A stretch of 64,000 nucleotides of DNA from Skeletonema tropicum (GCA_037178625.1 CM074129.1:3224001-3288000), one strand, 5' to 3'. Positions 28,539 to 41,050 are shown, counted from the stretch's first letter. Numbers and translations are program-made. Notes: generated from the sequence alone by a model not told the origin.

Positions 28539-31500
28539 TACGAAGGTCTTCGCTAACCGATCCACTCAAAACTCAAAGAAACCAGCCTTGTCGGGCCACA
28601 CAGATAGACTTATGTACTTATGTAGTTTCACACGATTCAAAAGCACCCATGATACTCAAATTATTCGATCACATATATCATCGTTCACGCGTCCTAAGAC
28701 GGGAATACTCAGTAGACTGATAGAAAGTGAAAAAAATAACAGCGGGCATAAAATCTACAAAGCCAGCTCACACTGACATTGGACCTCTCAGATCAGCTAC
28801 GAGGCTGTATATGGCATCGCTTCTACTCAAGCTATCCGTCTGCGCAGTGGGAAGTGGTATATTTTGTGTGTAAGTATGTGCGTGGAGAGGTGGAGCAAAA
28901 GAGTGGAAGTAATGCTGAGTAAGACATTTTGCCATTATTCCTACCTACAATCGCTTTTTGGCCGTGATAGGAGTAGTTTCGATTAGGTACATAGGTCTCC
29001 GCTAAAAGCGGTCTACCACTCGCTCAATACTTGCGTAACTAGGAGTTTATACTGTTACCTACCCAAGGTTCTTACTGCGAAGATTGATACCGGACGCGAA
29101 AGGTCTTTTCACGCGCACGCCTGAACACCTTTGATTGAGTATATACCAGCCCAGTTAAATCTTTCTCCTTCCTTTTCCCTTTCATTGTCTGCCAATGCCA
29201 GCATTTGCTTAATAAATATTTCTGTTCTTGCCTTGCCCTTGCCTGGTGGTAATTAGAATTAGGAATTGATACAAAAATTTGAACGATATGTATATGTATA
29301 TGTATATGTCTCTCTCTGTCGCCTCTTCTTGAGGGTGAGGGCCCATCAGACATACTTTAAAATTCCTGTTACATATACTCCTATTATCTAGAGAGAGGTT
29401 ATCTATCTAATCTATCTAGAGAGAGACATATCATTATTTAGAGAGAGAGAGAGACAAGCTATCCGTCTGCGCAGTGGGAGTGGGAAGTCCAGTACAATAT
29501 GGAAAAGAGAAAAGAGACGAATCGATTCCTATGCCTATATACGAAGGTCCTACCTTGATACCGGACGCGACAGGTCTCTGTCTCTGCAGGCACGAACACC
29601 TTTGAAATTTGAATACTTAAGTATACCATTAAATCTTTCTCCTTCCTTTTCCCTTTCATTTTGTCTGCCAATGCCAGCATTTGTTAGCAATATTTCTCGT
29701 TCTTGCCTGGCCTGGTGGTAGGAATTGATATATATGCAATCTTGTTTTGAATTTGAATGATATGCCTCTTGATATGTTTCTCATAAAATTCAAATGCCCG
29801 CCTCAACTGACTGCTTGCGTTTCGATCGCATTCTGTTCCTTCACACTCACACCTTCACACTTTCATAAATTTTGTTGTTGATAAATGTAAGTTCGATGTC
29901 AAATGACGAGACAAGCAAAGCGCATACATCTCGAGGACATGGACATAACATAGCGATTAGAGATAGAGATGGAGATGGCGACATTACCTATGGAGTTTTT
30001 ATTGTCTTTCACTTTCACTTTACACCTCTCACCCTCTGTTTTGCAATCCTTCATCTTCACCCATTAATCACCAAGACGACATTCTTCATCCACAAATCTA
30101 CGACATCGCCATCGTCACATTCACATCATGATCTCAAACTCTAATGACAATGCCAGCGCCCTAGAGGTTGTCTACGGCCATGGCCATGACATTGATGAAA
30201 GGGAGTCCATCAAGATTGATCCAACTCCTACAAAAGTTACTGACAATGATGAAGATGAAGCTGCCGCTGTTGCTTTCAAAGCATCAGACCGTCAAGCCAT
30301 CTGGCTTTTTCTCCAAGAAGAAAATGGGTGGTTTGGCCATCGCATTTGGGCTTGGCGCTGCTGCTACTGCAGTGGTGGTTGGAATTACTGGAGCTGCTAA
30401 CCACTCAACTCAAATGAGGAGCAATGCCAATGCTGCTGTGACTGCCCTCAATTCAAAGGCTGGCAAGAGCAAGAGCAATACCAACGACTACTCTTGGCTT
30501 GTGGGAACGTATTCTGGCTGTGTGACAGTAAGTGGCGTAGAACTTTTCAATGGGGAAGTTTTCTATCTGCATCAGGATTCGGAAATTTGTGGTAACAATA
30601 GTCTTGAGATTGATTATGCGGATCCTACCACCCCTTCGGTTTTTATCGCGACCTTTACATCATTTGGTGGGTTTGGGCAATGGCAACTTGCGGGCGTGGC
30701 AAAGAACTACCGTGCAAATGAGGACAAGGACAAGATCACTTTCCGTGGAGACTTCATTTCCTATTTAAATCTTGCTACCGGGACATTTGAGAGAGAAATT
30801 AATGACATCGAATTGAGCGGGTTTGCAGACTCTACAACTTTGGAGGTGACCAAATTATCAAGCGAAGATGGGTATGAGGATGGAGATATCGTCATCAACT
30901 TTCACAACGCCCATCGCATTCCCGACGTATTCCCTATTGATCCTTCATTGGCAGGGGGGCATTTCGAATCTGTTCGAGAAATCCTCATGTCAAAGGATGA
31001 TTAAAATGTGAAGGAGAGACCCAAGATCTTTAGGAAGCATTCAAAGAGTCAAAAGAAAAGCATTGAATGCAAGTGTATTGTGCGTATGTGGTTGTATAGT
31101 GGTAGTTCCCATTGCCATTGAGGTGATGTTAAATGTACATGGAGAACGAATCCGAAAACAACAAGAAGAAGAATATAATGAAAAAGAAAGAAAAAATAGA
31201 GTAAACCCAAAGAGATAGAAAAGATAAGCATTATTGGGAAGACATTTTAGTATGAAGTTAGTACTTCTTCATATCAAATTATGTGAAGATGCAGAGTCTT
31301 TATCTTTACCTTGCATTTTCATGTCCTAGCATACTTATGACTCCTCGTACTAAGTGTCTGCGCCTAAGTTGCGCCATCCAAATAATAATAGTCTCTTATA
31401 TAATATAATTGATAAGTAAGATACGATCAAATGCGAGACTTGTACTTGTAACTTTCGTTTGGGATGGAGATGAGGTAATACACATTGCGCTTGCGTTGAC

Positions 31501-32785
31501 ACAGTAGCAGCAAAGCCTTTGATCGTTCTAACCTATTAGTCAGAAGAAGCAAATGCAAGATTGATGAAAAGGATCCGTATACTCATCCTCAACCACAATG
31601 AGGAAAGAGGATGCAGGCCGGCTCACACTGAACCTCTCATATCAAATACGAGGCTGTAACATCGCTTCGACAGAAACAACCCGTCAACGCAGTGCTAATG
31701 TGCTTTAAAAAGCGGCTCATGGGCATGCGACGATAGATACGTCACGGTAGACTGTGGCGCTAGCGCTAGTAGCGTCCAGCTCTAATTGGCCCTCATCACG
31801 TCATGACGAAGATAGCATCGCTTCAAGTCGAGCAATCCGACTGCGCAGTGCAGATATGCTTCTATGGTATCGATGCCAAGTGATTGAGCAACTAGACGCG
31901 GCTCATTGCTGTAGTGGCAATATTTGATACGAGATGATACTCGACTCTTGCGCTGCCAGCTAACAAGTTGACCGTGTTGGTACATCCTCAAAGCTGTAGT
32001 ATCGCTTCCAGTCGAGAAATCCGTCTGCACAGTGCTAAAAGGCTTCTACATCTAGGCTTCAACTTCTAATGTGGTGTCGTCGGGTATGAAAAGCCACTAC
32101 AAGCGACTCATGCGCATACTAACGACGGTAGATACGATTTGGTAGAATGTGGTGCAGATGGCTAGCCCTAGCCCACACTGGACTTCTCAGATCAGCTACG
32201 AGGATGTAGCATCGCTTCTACTCAAGCTATCCGTCTGCGTAGTGCTAATGAGCTTTGCATGTATCAAAGTGAAGTATATTGATTCATTTGAAGCGGCTCA
32301 TGCGGATATTGACGACGGTAGATACGATTTGGTAGAATGTGGTGCAGATGGCTAGCCCACACTGGACTTCTCAGATCAGCTACGAATACGAAGCTGTAGC
32401 ATCGCTTCTACTCAAGCTATCCGTCTGCGCAGTGCTAATGAGCTTTGCTAGTGTCACGTAGAAGTATAATGAGCAACTAGAAGCGGCTCATGCGCATATT
32501 GACGACAGTAGATACGATTTGATAGAATGTGGTGCAGATGGCTAGCCCACACTGGACTTCTCAGATCAGCTACAAAGCTGTAACTTACTGTAACATCGCT
32601 TCTACTCAAGCTATCCGTCTGCGCAGTGCTAACGAGCTTTGCTAGTGTCATGGAGAAGTAAAATGAGCCACTAGAAGCGGCTCATGCGCATATTGACGAC
32701 AGTAGATACGATTTGGTAGAATGTGGTCCAGATGGTCAGATGGCTAGCCCACACTGGACCTCTCAGTCAGCTACGAATACGAAGC
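28539..32785. repeat. segmental duplication, copy A
   Basis: This segment begins GTACGAAGGTCTTCGCTAAC and is repeated in the same orientation with few differences at 34138-39095. It contains a pseudogenised copy of the one-TM protein gene, AGAG-type simple repeats (29390-29460) and the first satellite units. In place of the 747-bp insertion of copy B it has the uninterrupted site GCTAACAAGTTGACC at about 31959. Confidence 0.85.
30128..31004 (+). pseudogene. copy A of the one-TM membrane protein gene, broken by a 14-bp deletion
   Basis: It begins at the same ATG as the intact copy at 35698 and is almost identical for 50 codons. At about 30290 the intact copy has CCAGATGCACCCAGT between GCATCAGAC and GTCAAGCC; this copy has a single C. 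The 14-base loss shifts the frame, so translation from the ATG ends at 30400, while the old frame is still open to 31004. Substitutions such as LHQDSE for LTQDTE and NNSLE for DTSLE have also accumulated. The frame downstream of the deletion has no other stop, so the loss is recent. Confidence 0.85.
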
Positions 32786-33550
32786 TGTACGAGGCTGTAA
32801 CATCGCTTCGACAGAAACAACCCGTCAACGCAGTGCTAATGTGCTTTAAAAAGCGGCTCATGGGCATGCGACGATAGATACGTCACCGTAGACTGAGGCG
32901 CTAGCAGCCAGCTCTAAATTGGCCCTCATCACGTCATGACGAAGATAGCATCGCTTCAAGTCGAGCAATCAGTCTGCGCAGTGCTCATATGCTTCTATGG
33001 TATCGTAGCCAAGTGTTTTGAGCAACTAGAAGCTGCTCATTGCTATATCATATCGACTGATGCGCTGCCGCTGCCAGCTAATAAGTTGACCGTGTTGGTA
33101 CATCCTCGAAGCTGTAGTATCGCTTCCAGTCGAGAAATCCGTCTGCACAGTGCTAACAGGCTTCTACATCTAATGTGGTATCGTAAGGTATACAAAGCCA
33201 AAAGCATTGGCTCAAGCGCATATTGACGCCGATTGATACGATTTGGTAGAATGTGGTGCAGGTGCAATGTGGTGCATATGGCTAGCCCTAGCCCTCACTA
33301 GACCTTTTGTATCAGCTACGAGGCTGTAGCATCGCTTCTACTCAAACTATGCGTCTGCGCAGTGCTTATGAGCTTTGCTAGTATCATAATGAAGTATAAT
33401 GAGCCCTAGGATGCGGCTCATGCGCATATTGACGATGATAGATACGATTCGGTAGAATGTGGTGCAGATGGCTAGCCAAAACTCTACCTGGACCTCTCAG
33501 ATCAGCTACGAGGCTGTAGCATGGCTTCTACTCAAGCTATCCGTCTGCGC
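31645..33550. repeat. satellite array, first block
   Basis: Degenerate tandem units of about 185-200 bp, each carrying GCTAGCCCACACTGGAC, a run GTAGCATCGCTTCTACTCAA, CCGTCTGCGCAGTGCTAATG and GATACGATTTGGTAGAATGT. About seven recognisable units, with one higher-order jump near 32787 that repeats the 31650-31990 sequence. Short open frames on both strands arise from the repeat itself. Confidence 0.8.
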
Positions 33551-34137
33551 AGGGTCGAAGTTCAATAGACAAATTTCCATTGACGTGGACTTGCGTAACA
33601 GGGTATGGACCAACCCAGCGCTCGTCAAGCTTCTTGAAAATATAAACTTTCTTGAGAACTCTATCGCCAACCTTGTAGTCATAGGCGTAGCGTTTCGCAT
33701 TTGCTCTGATAGCATCCTTGTTGACACGAAGTTGACGTCGTTTGTTGATAAGATCGACATCGATTTCCATTTTGACATTTTGAAGCATATTGCGTTGGAA
33801 GACCATTTCACCCGGCGAGTGCCCTGTTGACTCTGAAACATTGCAACTGACAGAGTGTAATGCTGCACTCAGAGCACGCTCAAGAAGATTATGAGCTTCT
33901 CGCTGGGTTTGACAGATATTGTCCTTCAAGAGAACACGCAATGAATTTCCCATAGTGAGATGCATTCGTTCAACTATACCATTGCCCATTGGATTGCGAG
34001 CGGTGGTACAAGCATATGGGAGATAGCCCAATCGTACAAAACCTGTTGGAATTCGGGCCCAATAAATTCACCTCCATTATCAGATCCACATACTTCAGGT
34101 TTAGGGAATAAAGACAGCCAGCAAGCTTCAAATGCCT
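33551..34137 (-). pseudogene. Ty3/gypsy retrotransposon integrase relic
   Basis: In two minus-strand frames (a break near 34020) this encodes the second half of a retroviral-type integrase: the catalytic Asp in CGSDNGGEFIGPEF, the Glu in GNGIVERMHLTMGNSLR, and a GPY-type C-terminal module DERWVGPYPVTQVHVNGNLS. Reverse transcriptase, the first integrase Asp, RNase H and LTRs are missing. It lies exactly between the end of the first satellite block and the start of duplication copy B. It appears once in the window. Confidence 0.82.
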
Positions 34138-35697
34138 GCGTACGAAGGTCTTCGCTAACCGATCCACTCAACACTCAAAACTCAAAGAAACCAGCCTTGT
34201 CTGTCGGGCCACACAGGCTTACTTTTAGTTTCACACGTTTCAAAGCACCGATGATACTCAAATTATTCGATCACCTATATCATCGTTTACGCGTCCTAAG
34301 ACGGGAATACTCAGTAGACTGATAGAAAGTAAAAAAAATAACAGCGGGCATAAAATCTACAAAGCCAGCTCACACTGACATTGGACCTCTCAGATCATAT
34401 ATCATATGGCATCGCTTCTACTCAAGCTATCCGTCTGCGCAGTGGGAAGTGGTATATGTATATGTTGTGTGTAAGTATGTGCGTGGAGAGGTGGAGCAAA
34501 AGAGTGGAAGTAATGCTGAGTAAGACATTTTGCCATTATTCCTACCGTACAATCGTTTTTTGGCCGTGATAGGAGTAGTTTCGATTACTTAGGTCTTCGC
34601 TAAGCGGTCTACCACTCAATACTTGCGTAACTAGGAGTTTATATTGTTACCTACCCAAGGTTCTTACTGCGAAGATTGATAGACGCGACAGGTCTTTTCA
34701 CGCGCACGCCTGAACACCTTTGATTGAGTATATACCAGCCCAGTTAAATCTTTCTCCTTCCTTTTCCCTTTCATTGTCTGCCAATGCCAGCATTTGTTTA
34801 TATAAATATTTCTGTTCTTGCCTTGCCCTTGCCTGGTGGTAATTAGAATTAGGAATTGATACAAAAATTTGAACGATATGTATATGTATATGTATATGTC
34901 TCTCTCTGTCGCCTCTTCTTGAGGGTGAGGGCCCACCAGACATACTTTAAAATTCCTGTTACATATACTCCTATTATCTAGAGAGAGGTTATCTATCTAA
35001 GTATCTATCTAGAGAGAGACATATCGATAGTTAGAGAGAGAGAGACAAGCTACTTATCCGTCTGCGCAGTGGGAAGTCCGTACAATATGGAAAAGAGAAT
35101 CGATTCCTATGTACGAAGGTCCTACCTTGATACCGGACGCGACAGGTCTGTCTCTGCAGGCACGAACACCTTTGAAATTTGAATACTTAAGTATACCATT
35201 AAATCTTTCTCCTTCCTTTTCCCTTTCATTTTGTCTGCCAATGCCAGCATTTGTTAGCAATATTTCTCGTTCTTGCCTGGCCTGGTGGTAGGAATTGATA
35301 TATATGCAATCTTGTTTTGAATTTGAATGATATGTCTCTTGATATGTTTCTCATAAAATTCAAATGCCCGCCTCAACTGACTGCTTGCGTTTCGATCGCA
35401 TTCTGTTCCTTCACACTCACACCTTCACACTTTCATAAATTTTGTTGTTGATAAATGTAAGTTCGATGTCAAATGACGAGACAAGCAAAGCGCATACATC
35501 TCGAGGACATGAACATAACATAGAGATTAGAGATAGAGATGGAGATGGCGACATTACCTATGGAGTTTTTATTGTCTTTCACTTTCACTTTACACCTCTC
35601 ACCCTCTGTTTTGCAATCCTTCATCTTCACCCATTAATCACCAAGACGACATTCTTCATCCACAAATCTACGACATCGCCATCGTCACATTCACATC

Positions 35698-36588
35698 ATG
35701 ATCTCAAACTCTAATGACAATGCCAGCGCCCTAGAGGTTGTCTACGGCCATGGCCATGACATTGATGAAAGGGAGTCCATCAAGATTGATCCAACTCCTA
35801 CAAAAGTTGCTGACAATGATGAAGATGAAGCTGCCGCTGTTGCTTTCAGAGCATCAGACCCAGATGCACCCAGTGTCAAGCCATCTGGCTTTTTCTCCAA
35901 GAAGAAAATGGGTGGTTTGGTCATCGCATTTGGGCTTGGCGCTGCTGCTACTGCAGTGGTGGTTGGAATTACTGGAGCTGCTAACCACTCAACTCAAATG
36001 AGGAGCAATGCCAATGCTGCTGTGACTGCCCTCAATTCAAAGGCTGGCAAGAGCAAGAGCAATACCAACGACTACTCTTGGCTTGTGGGAACGTATTCTG
36101 GCTGTGTGACAGTAAGTGGCGTAGAACTTTTCAATGGGGAAGTTTTCTATCTGACTCAGGATACAGAAATTTGTGGTGACACTAGTCTTGAGATTGATTA
36201 TGCGGATCCTACCACCCCTTCGGTTTTTATCGCGACCTTTACATCATTTGGTGGGTTTGGGCAATGGCAACTTGCGGGCGTGGCAAAGAACTACCGTGCA
36301 AATGAGGACAAGGACAAGATCACTTTCCGTGGAGACTTCATTTCCTATTTAAATCTTGCTACCGGGACATTTGAGAGAGAAATTAATGACATCGAATTGA
36401 GCGGGTTTGCAGACTCTACAACTTTGGAGGTGACCAAATTATCAAGCGAAGATGGGTATGAGGATGGAGATATCGTCATCAACTTTCACAACGCCCATCG
36501 CATTCCCGACGTATTCCCTATTGATCCTTCATTGGCAGGGGGGCATTTCGAATCTGTTCGAGAAATCATCTTGTCAAAGGATGATTAA
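35698..36588 (+). CDS. single-pass membrane protein of unknown function, intact copy
   Basis: 296 residues from the ATG at 35698 (ACATCATGATC). An acidic N-terminus of about 55 residues (DIDERESIKIDP; DNDEDEAAA) is followed by a basic KKKMGG and one membrane segment (about 73-92, LVIAFGLGAAATAVVVGITG), so a type II topology is likely. The C-terminal 190 residues are soluble and beta-rich in appearance (WLVGTYSGCVTVSGVELFNG; FIATFTSFGGFGQWQLAGVAK; DKITFRGDFISYLN) and recall a calycin-like or adhesion-like module, without a match I can name. A transcribed leader with a GTAAGT-like donor (35456) lies upstream, so a 5' UTR intron is possible. A near-identical dead copy lies at 30128-31004. Confidence 0.72.
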   Translation: MISNSNDNASALEVVYGHGHDIDERESIKIDPTPTKVADNDEDEAAAVAFRASDPDAPSVKPSGFFSKKKMGGLVIAFGLGAAATAVVVGITGAANHSTQMRSNANAAVTALNSKAGKSKSNTNDYSWLVGTYSGCVTVSGVELFNGEVFYLTQDTEICGDTSLEIDYADPTTPSVFIATFTSFGGFGQWQLAGVAKNYRANEDKDKITFRGDFISYLNLATGTFEREINDIELSGFADSTTLEVTKLSSEDGYEDGDIVINFHNAHRIPDVFPIDPSLAGGHFESVREIILSKDD

Positions 36589-37149
36589 AATGTGAAGGAG
36601 AGACCCAAGATCTTTAGGAAGCATTCAAAGAGTCAAAGAAAAGCATTGAATGCAAGTGTATTGTGCGTATGTGGTTGTATAGTGGTAGTTCCCATTGCCA
36701 TTGAGGTGATGTTGAATGTACATGGAGAACGAATCCGAAAACAACAAGAACAAGAAGAAGAATATAATGAAAAAGAAAAAAAAATAGAGTGAACCCAAAG
36801 AGATAGAAAAGATAAGCATTATTGGGAAGACATTTTAGTATGAAGTTAGTACTTCTTCATATCAAATTATGTGAAGATGCAGAGTCTTTATCTTTACCTT
36901 GCATTTTCATGTCCTAGCATACTTATGACTCCTCGTACTAAGTGTCTGCGCCTAAGTTGCGCCATCCAGATAGGTAAGATTATACGATCAAATGCGAGAC
37001 TTGTACTTGTAACTTTCGTTTGGGATGGAGATGAGGCAATACACATTGCGCTTGCGTTGACACAGAAGCAGCAAAGCCTTTGATCGTTCTAACCTATTAG
37101 TATTAGTCAGAAGAAGCAAATGCAAGATTGATGAAAAGGATCCGTATAC

Positions 37150-40100
37150 TCATCCTCAACCAATGAGGAAAGAGGATTCAGGCCGGCTCACACTGAACCT
37201 CTCATATCAAATACGAGGCTGTAACATCGCTTCGACAGAAACAACCCGTCAACGCAGTGCTGATGTGCTTAAAAAAAGCGGCTCATGGGCATGCGACGAT
37301 AGATACGTCACCGTAGACTGAGGCGCTAGCAGCCAGCTCTAAAATTGGCCCTCATCACGTCATGACGAAGATAGCATCGCTTCAAGTCGAGCAATCCGAC
37401 TGCGCAGTGCAGATATGCTTCTATGGTATCGATGCCAAGTGATTGAGCAACTAGACGCGGCTCATTGCTGTAGTGGCAATATTTGATACGAGATGATACT
37501 CGACTCTTGCGCTGCCAGCTAACTGTTAGAAATGATAAAGTCACTGTCCCAGTAATCGATTACTGGGACAGTGACTTTATCATTTCTAACATAATGCAAG
37601 TCACCAGTTCGAGTCCAGCGAGGTAAAAAGCCTCTATTTCCCACCTAGAGAGAGGTATGGATAAGAGGAAATACTACTGCGGGTAGGCGGACTAGGAGAT
37701 AAAGATCTAGCTAGAGGAATACTAGTACTGTAATTCCCACTAGATGTAGGTGGACGCTGCAAGGTGTGACCTGCGCTAGCCTACTCCTGTCTCCAGTAAT
37801 CGACTAGAGATGGCATGGACTTACGGTCCTGTCAAGGCTCGTAATCCTGTCATCAGTCTAGGAACGGACTGGTGACTTGCATTATGTTAGAAATGATAAA
37901 GTCACTGTCCCAGTAATTTTTAGAAATGATAAAGTCACTGTCCCAGTAATCGATTACTGGGACAGTGACTTTATCATTTCTAAAATAATGCAAGTCACCA
38001 GTCCGTTCCTAGACTGATGACAGGATTACGAGCCTTGACAGGACCGTAAGTCCATGCCATCTCTAGTCGATTACTGGAGACAGGAGTAGGCTAGCGCAGG
38101 TCACACCTTGCAGCGTCCACCTACATCTAGTGGGAATTACAGTACTAGTATTCCTCTAGCTAGATCTTTATCTCCTAGTCCGCCTACCCGCAGTAGTATT
38201 TCCTCTTATCCATACCTCTCTCTAGGTGGGAAATAGAGGCTTTTTACCTCGCTGGACTCGAACTGGTGACAGTTGACCGTGTTGGTACATCCTCAAAGCT
38301 GTAGTATCGCTTCCAGTCGAGAAATCCGTCTGCACAGTGCTAAAAGGCTTCTACATCTAGGCTTCAACTTCTAATGTGGTGTCGTCGGGTATGAAAAGCC
38401 ACTACAAGCGACTCATGCGCATACTAACGACGGTAGATACGATTTGGTAGAATGTGGTGCAGATGGCTAGCCCTAGCCCACACTGGACTTCTCAGATCAG
38501 CTACGAGGATGTAGCATCGCTTCTACTCAAGCTATCCGTCTGCGTAGTGCTAATGAGCTTTGCATGTATCAAAGTGAAGTATATTGATTCATTTGAAGCG
38601 GCTCATGCGGATATTGACGACGGTAGATACGATTTGGTAGAATGTGGTGCAGATGGCTAGCCCACACTGGACTTCTCAGATCAGCTACGAATACGAAGCT
38701 GTAGCATCGCTTCTACTCAAGCTATCCGTCTGCGCAGTGCTAATGAGCTTTGCTAGTGTCACGTAGAAGTATAATGAGCAACTAGAAGCGGCTCATGCGC
38801 ATATTGACGACAGTAGATACGATTTGATAGAATGTGGTGCAGATGGCTAGCCCACACTGGACTTCTCAGATCAGCTACAAAGCTGTAACTTACTGTAACA
38901 TCGCTTCTACTCAAGCTATCCGTCTGCGCAGTGCTAACGAGCTTTGCTAGTGTCATGGAGAAGTATAATGAGCCACTTAGAAGCGGCTCATGCGCATATT
39001 GACAACAGTAGATACGATTTGGTAGAATGTGGTCCAGATGGTCAGATGGCTAGCCCACACTGGACCTCTCAGTCAGCTACGAATACGAAGCTGTAGCATC
39101 GCTTCTACTCAAGCTATCCGTCTGCGCAGTGCTAATGAGCTTCGCTAGTGTCACGGAGAAGTATAATGAGCAACTAGAAGCGGCTCATGCGCATATTGAA
39201 GACGGTAGATACAATTTGGTAGAATGTGGTGCAGCTATAGCTATAGCTATAGCCGGCCCACACACACACTGGACCTCTCAGATCAGCTACAAAGCAGTAG
39301 CATCGCTTCTTCTCAAGCTATCCGTCTGCGCAGTGCTAATGAGCTTTGCTAGAGTGTCATGGAGAAGTATTATGAGCCATTAGAAGCGGCTCATGCGCAT
39401 ATTGACGACGGTAGATACGATTTGATAGAATGTGGTGCAGATGGCTAGCCCACACTGGACCTCTCAGATCAGCTACGAAGATGTAGCATCGCTTCTTCTC
39501 AAGCTATCCGTCTGCGCAGTGCTAATGAGCTTCGCTAGTATATCATAAGGAAGTATAATGAGCAACTAGAAGCGGCTCATGCGGATATTGACGACGATCG
39601 ATACGATTTGGTAGAATATGGTGCAGCTAGCCAGCCCACACTGGACCTCTCATACCTTATCACCTACGAGGCTGTATTATCGCTTCTACTCAAGCTATCC
39701 GTCTGAGCAGTGCTAATGAGCTTCGCTAGTATCAGAATGAAGTATAATGAGCCCTAGGATGCGGCTCATGCGCATATTGACGACGATGGATAGGATTTGG
39801 TAGAATGTGATGCAGATGGCTAGTCCGCACTGGACCTTTTGTATCAGCTACTAGGCTGTAGCATCGCTTCTACTGAAGTTATCCGCCTGCGCAGTGCTAA
39901 TGAGCTTTGCTAGTATAAGAATGAAGTATAATGAGCCATTAGAAGCGGCTCATGCTCATATTGACGACGATAGATAGGATTTGGTAGAATGTGGTGCAGA
40001 TGGCCAGCCAAAACTCTTCTACCTGGACCTCTCAGATCAGCCACGAGGCTGTAGCATCGCTTCTACTCAAAGCTATCCGTCTGCGCAGTGCTAATGAGCC

Positions 40101-41050
40101 TCACTAGTGTCATTATAAAGTATAATGAACCCTAGGATGCGGCTCATGCGCATATTGACGACGATCGATACGATTTGATAGAATAGTGGTGCAGATGGCT
40201 AGCCCACACTGGACTTCTCAGATCAGCCACAAGGTTGTAAGCATCGCTTCTACTCAAGCTATCCGTCTGAGCAGTGCTAATGAGCTTTGCTAGTATAAGA
40301 ATGAAGTATAATGAGCCCTAGGATGCGGCTCATGCGCATATTGACGAACGATCGATACGATTTGGTAGAATGTGGTGCAGATGGCTAGTCCGCACTGGAC
40401 CTTTTGTATCAGCTACTAGGCTGTAGCATCGCTTCTACTCAAGCTATCCGTCTGCGCAGTGCTAATGAGCCTTTGTTAGTATCATAATGAATTATAATGA
40501 GCTTTTAGAAGCGCTCATGCGCATATTGACGACGATAGATAGGATTTGATAGAATGTGGTGCAGATGGCTAGCCCACACTGGAACGAAGCGCTCATGCGC
40601 ATATTGACGACGGTAGATACGATTTGATAGAATGTGGTGCAGATGGCTAGCTCACACTGGACCTCTCAGATCAGCTTACGAAGATATAGCATCGCTTCTT
40701 CTCAAGCTATCCGTCTGCGCAGTGCTAATGAGCTTCGCTAGTATCATAAGGAAGTATAATGAGCCACTAGAAGCGGCTCATGCGGATATTGACGACGATC
40801 GATACGATTTGGTAGAATATGGTGCAGCTAGCCAGCCCACACTGGACCTCTCATACCTTATCACCTACGAGGCTGTAGCATCGCTTCTACTCAAGCTATC
40901 CGTCTGCGTAGTGCTAATGAGCTTCGCTAGTGTCACGGAGAAGTATAATGAGCTTTTAGAAGCGGCTCATGCGCAAATTGACGACGATAGATACGATTTG
41001 TAGAATGTGGTGTAGCTGGTAAAGCCTATTTTGATTTTGGACGTGGACCT
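37150..41050. repeat. satellite array, second block
   Basis: About 15 more satellite units; successive CCCACACTGG blocks lie at 38477, 38661, 38851, 39054, then about 39250, 39449 and on to about 41040, i.e. 184-203 bp apart. The most regular part is 38450-41010. Units diverge by substitutions and small indels, so this is an old or independently mutating array. No gene is supported inside it. The array continues beyond copy B of the segmental duplication. Confidence 0.85.
37524..38270. mobile_element. palindromic composite of two MITE copies inserted in duplication copy B
   Basis: A MITE-like unit of about 360 bp (37559-37917) has terminal inverted repeats of about 50 bp (ATTACTGGGACAGTGAC ... 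ATAATGCAAGTCACCAG). A second copy in the opposite orientation occupies 37953-38270 and lacks its outer terminus. Each copy is preceded by a lone terminal sequence joined through CG, making perfect hairpins at 37525-37590 and 37920-37983. The two units form inverted arms of about 285 bp. The whole block interrupts GCCAGCTAAC / AGTTGACC; copy A keeps that site empty at about 31970. It encodes nothing. An AGTTCGAGTCC sequence inside (37605) resembles a Pol III B box, but no tRNA folds. Confidence 0.85.

Larger units (their letters stand above)
34138..39095. repeat. segmental duplication, copy B
   Basis: Same order as copy A (28539-32785), in direct orientation: GTACGAAGGTCTTCGC start, AGAG simple repeats (34975-35045), the one-TM gene (intact here), then satellite sequence. 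Copy B has gained a 747-bp palindromic insertion (37524-38270). Confidence 0.85.

Noticed and set aside
28409..29353. Several frames of 60-103 codons in the repeat domain
   Set aside because: They recur with stops and shifts in the second duplication copy and have no conserved product; they belong to repeats or untranslated leaders.
29872..30144. 90-codon frame upstream of the one-TM gene (also at 35442)
   Set aside because: It has a weak start and a His/Ser/Thr composition of a leader; a 5' UTR intron is a better reading. It is conserved only because of the recent duplication.
37590..37620. tRNA gene suggested by GTTCGAGTCC
   Set aside because: The flanking bases do not form a T stem or acceptor stem, and the sequence is part of a MITE terminal region.
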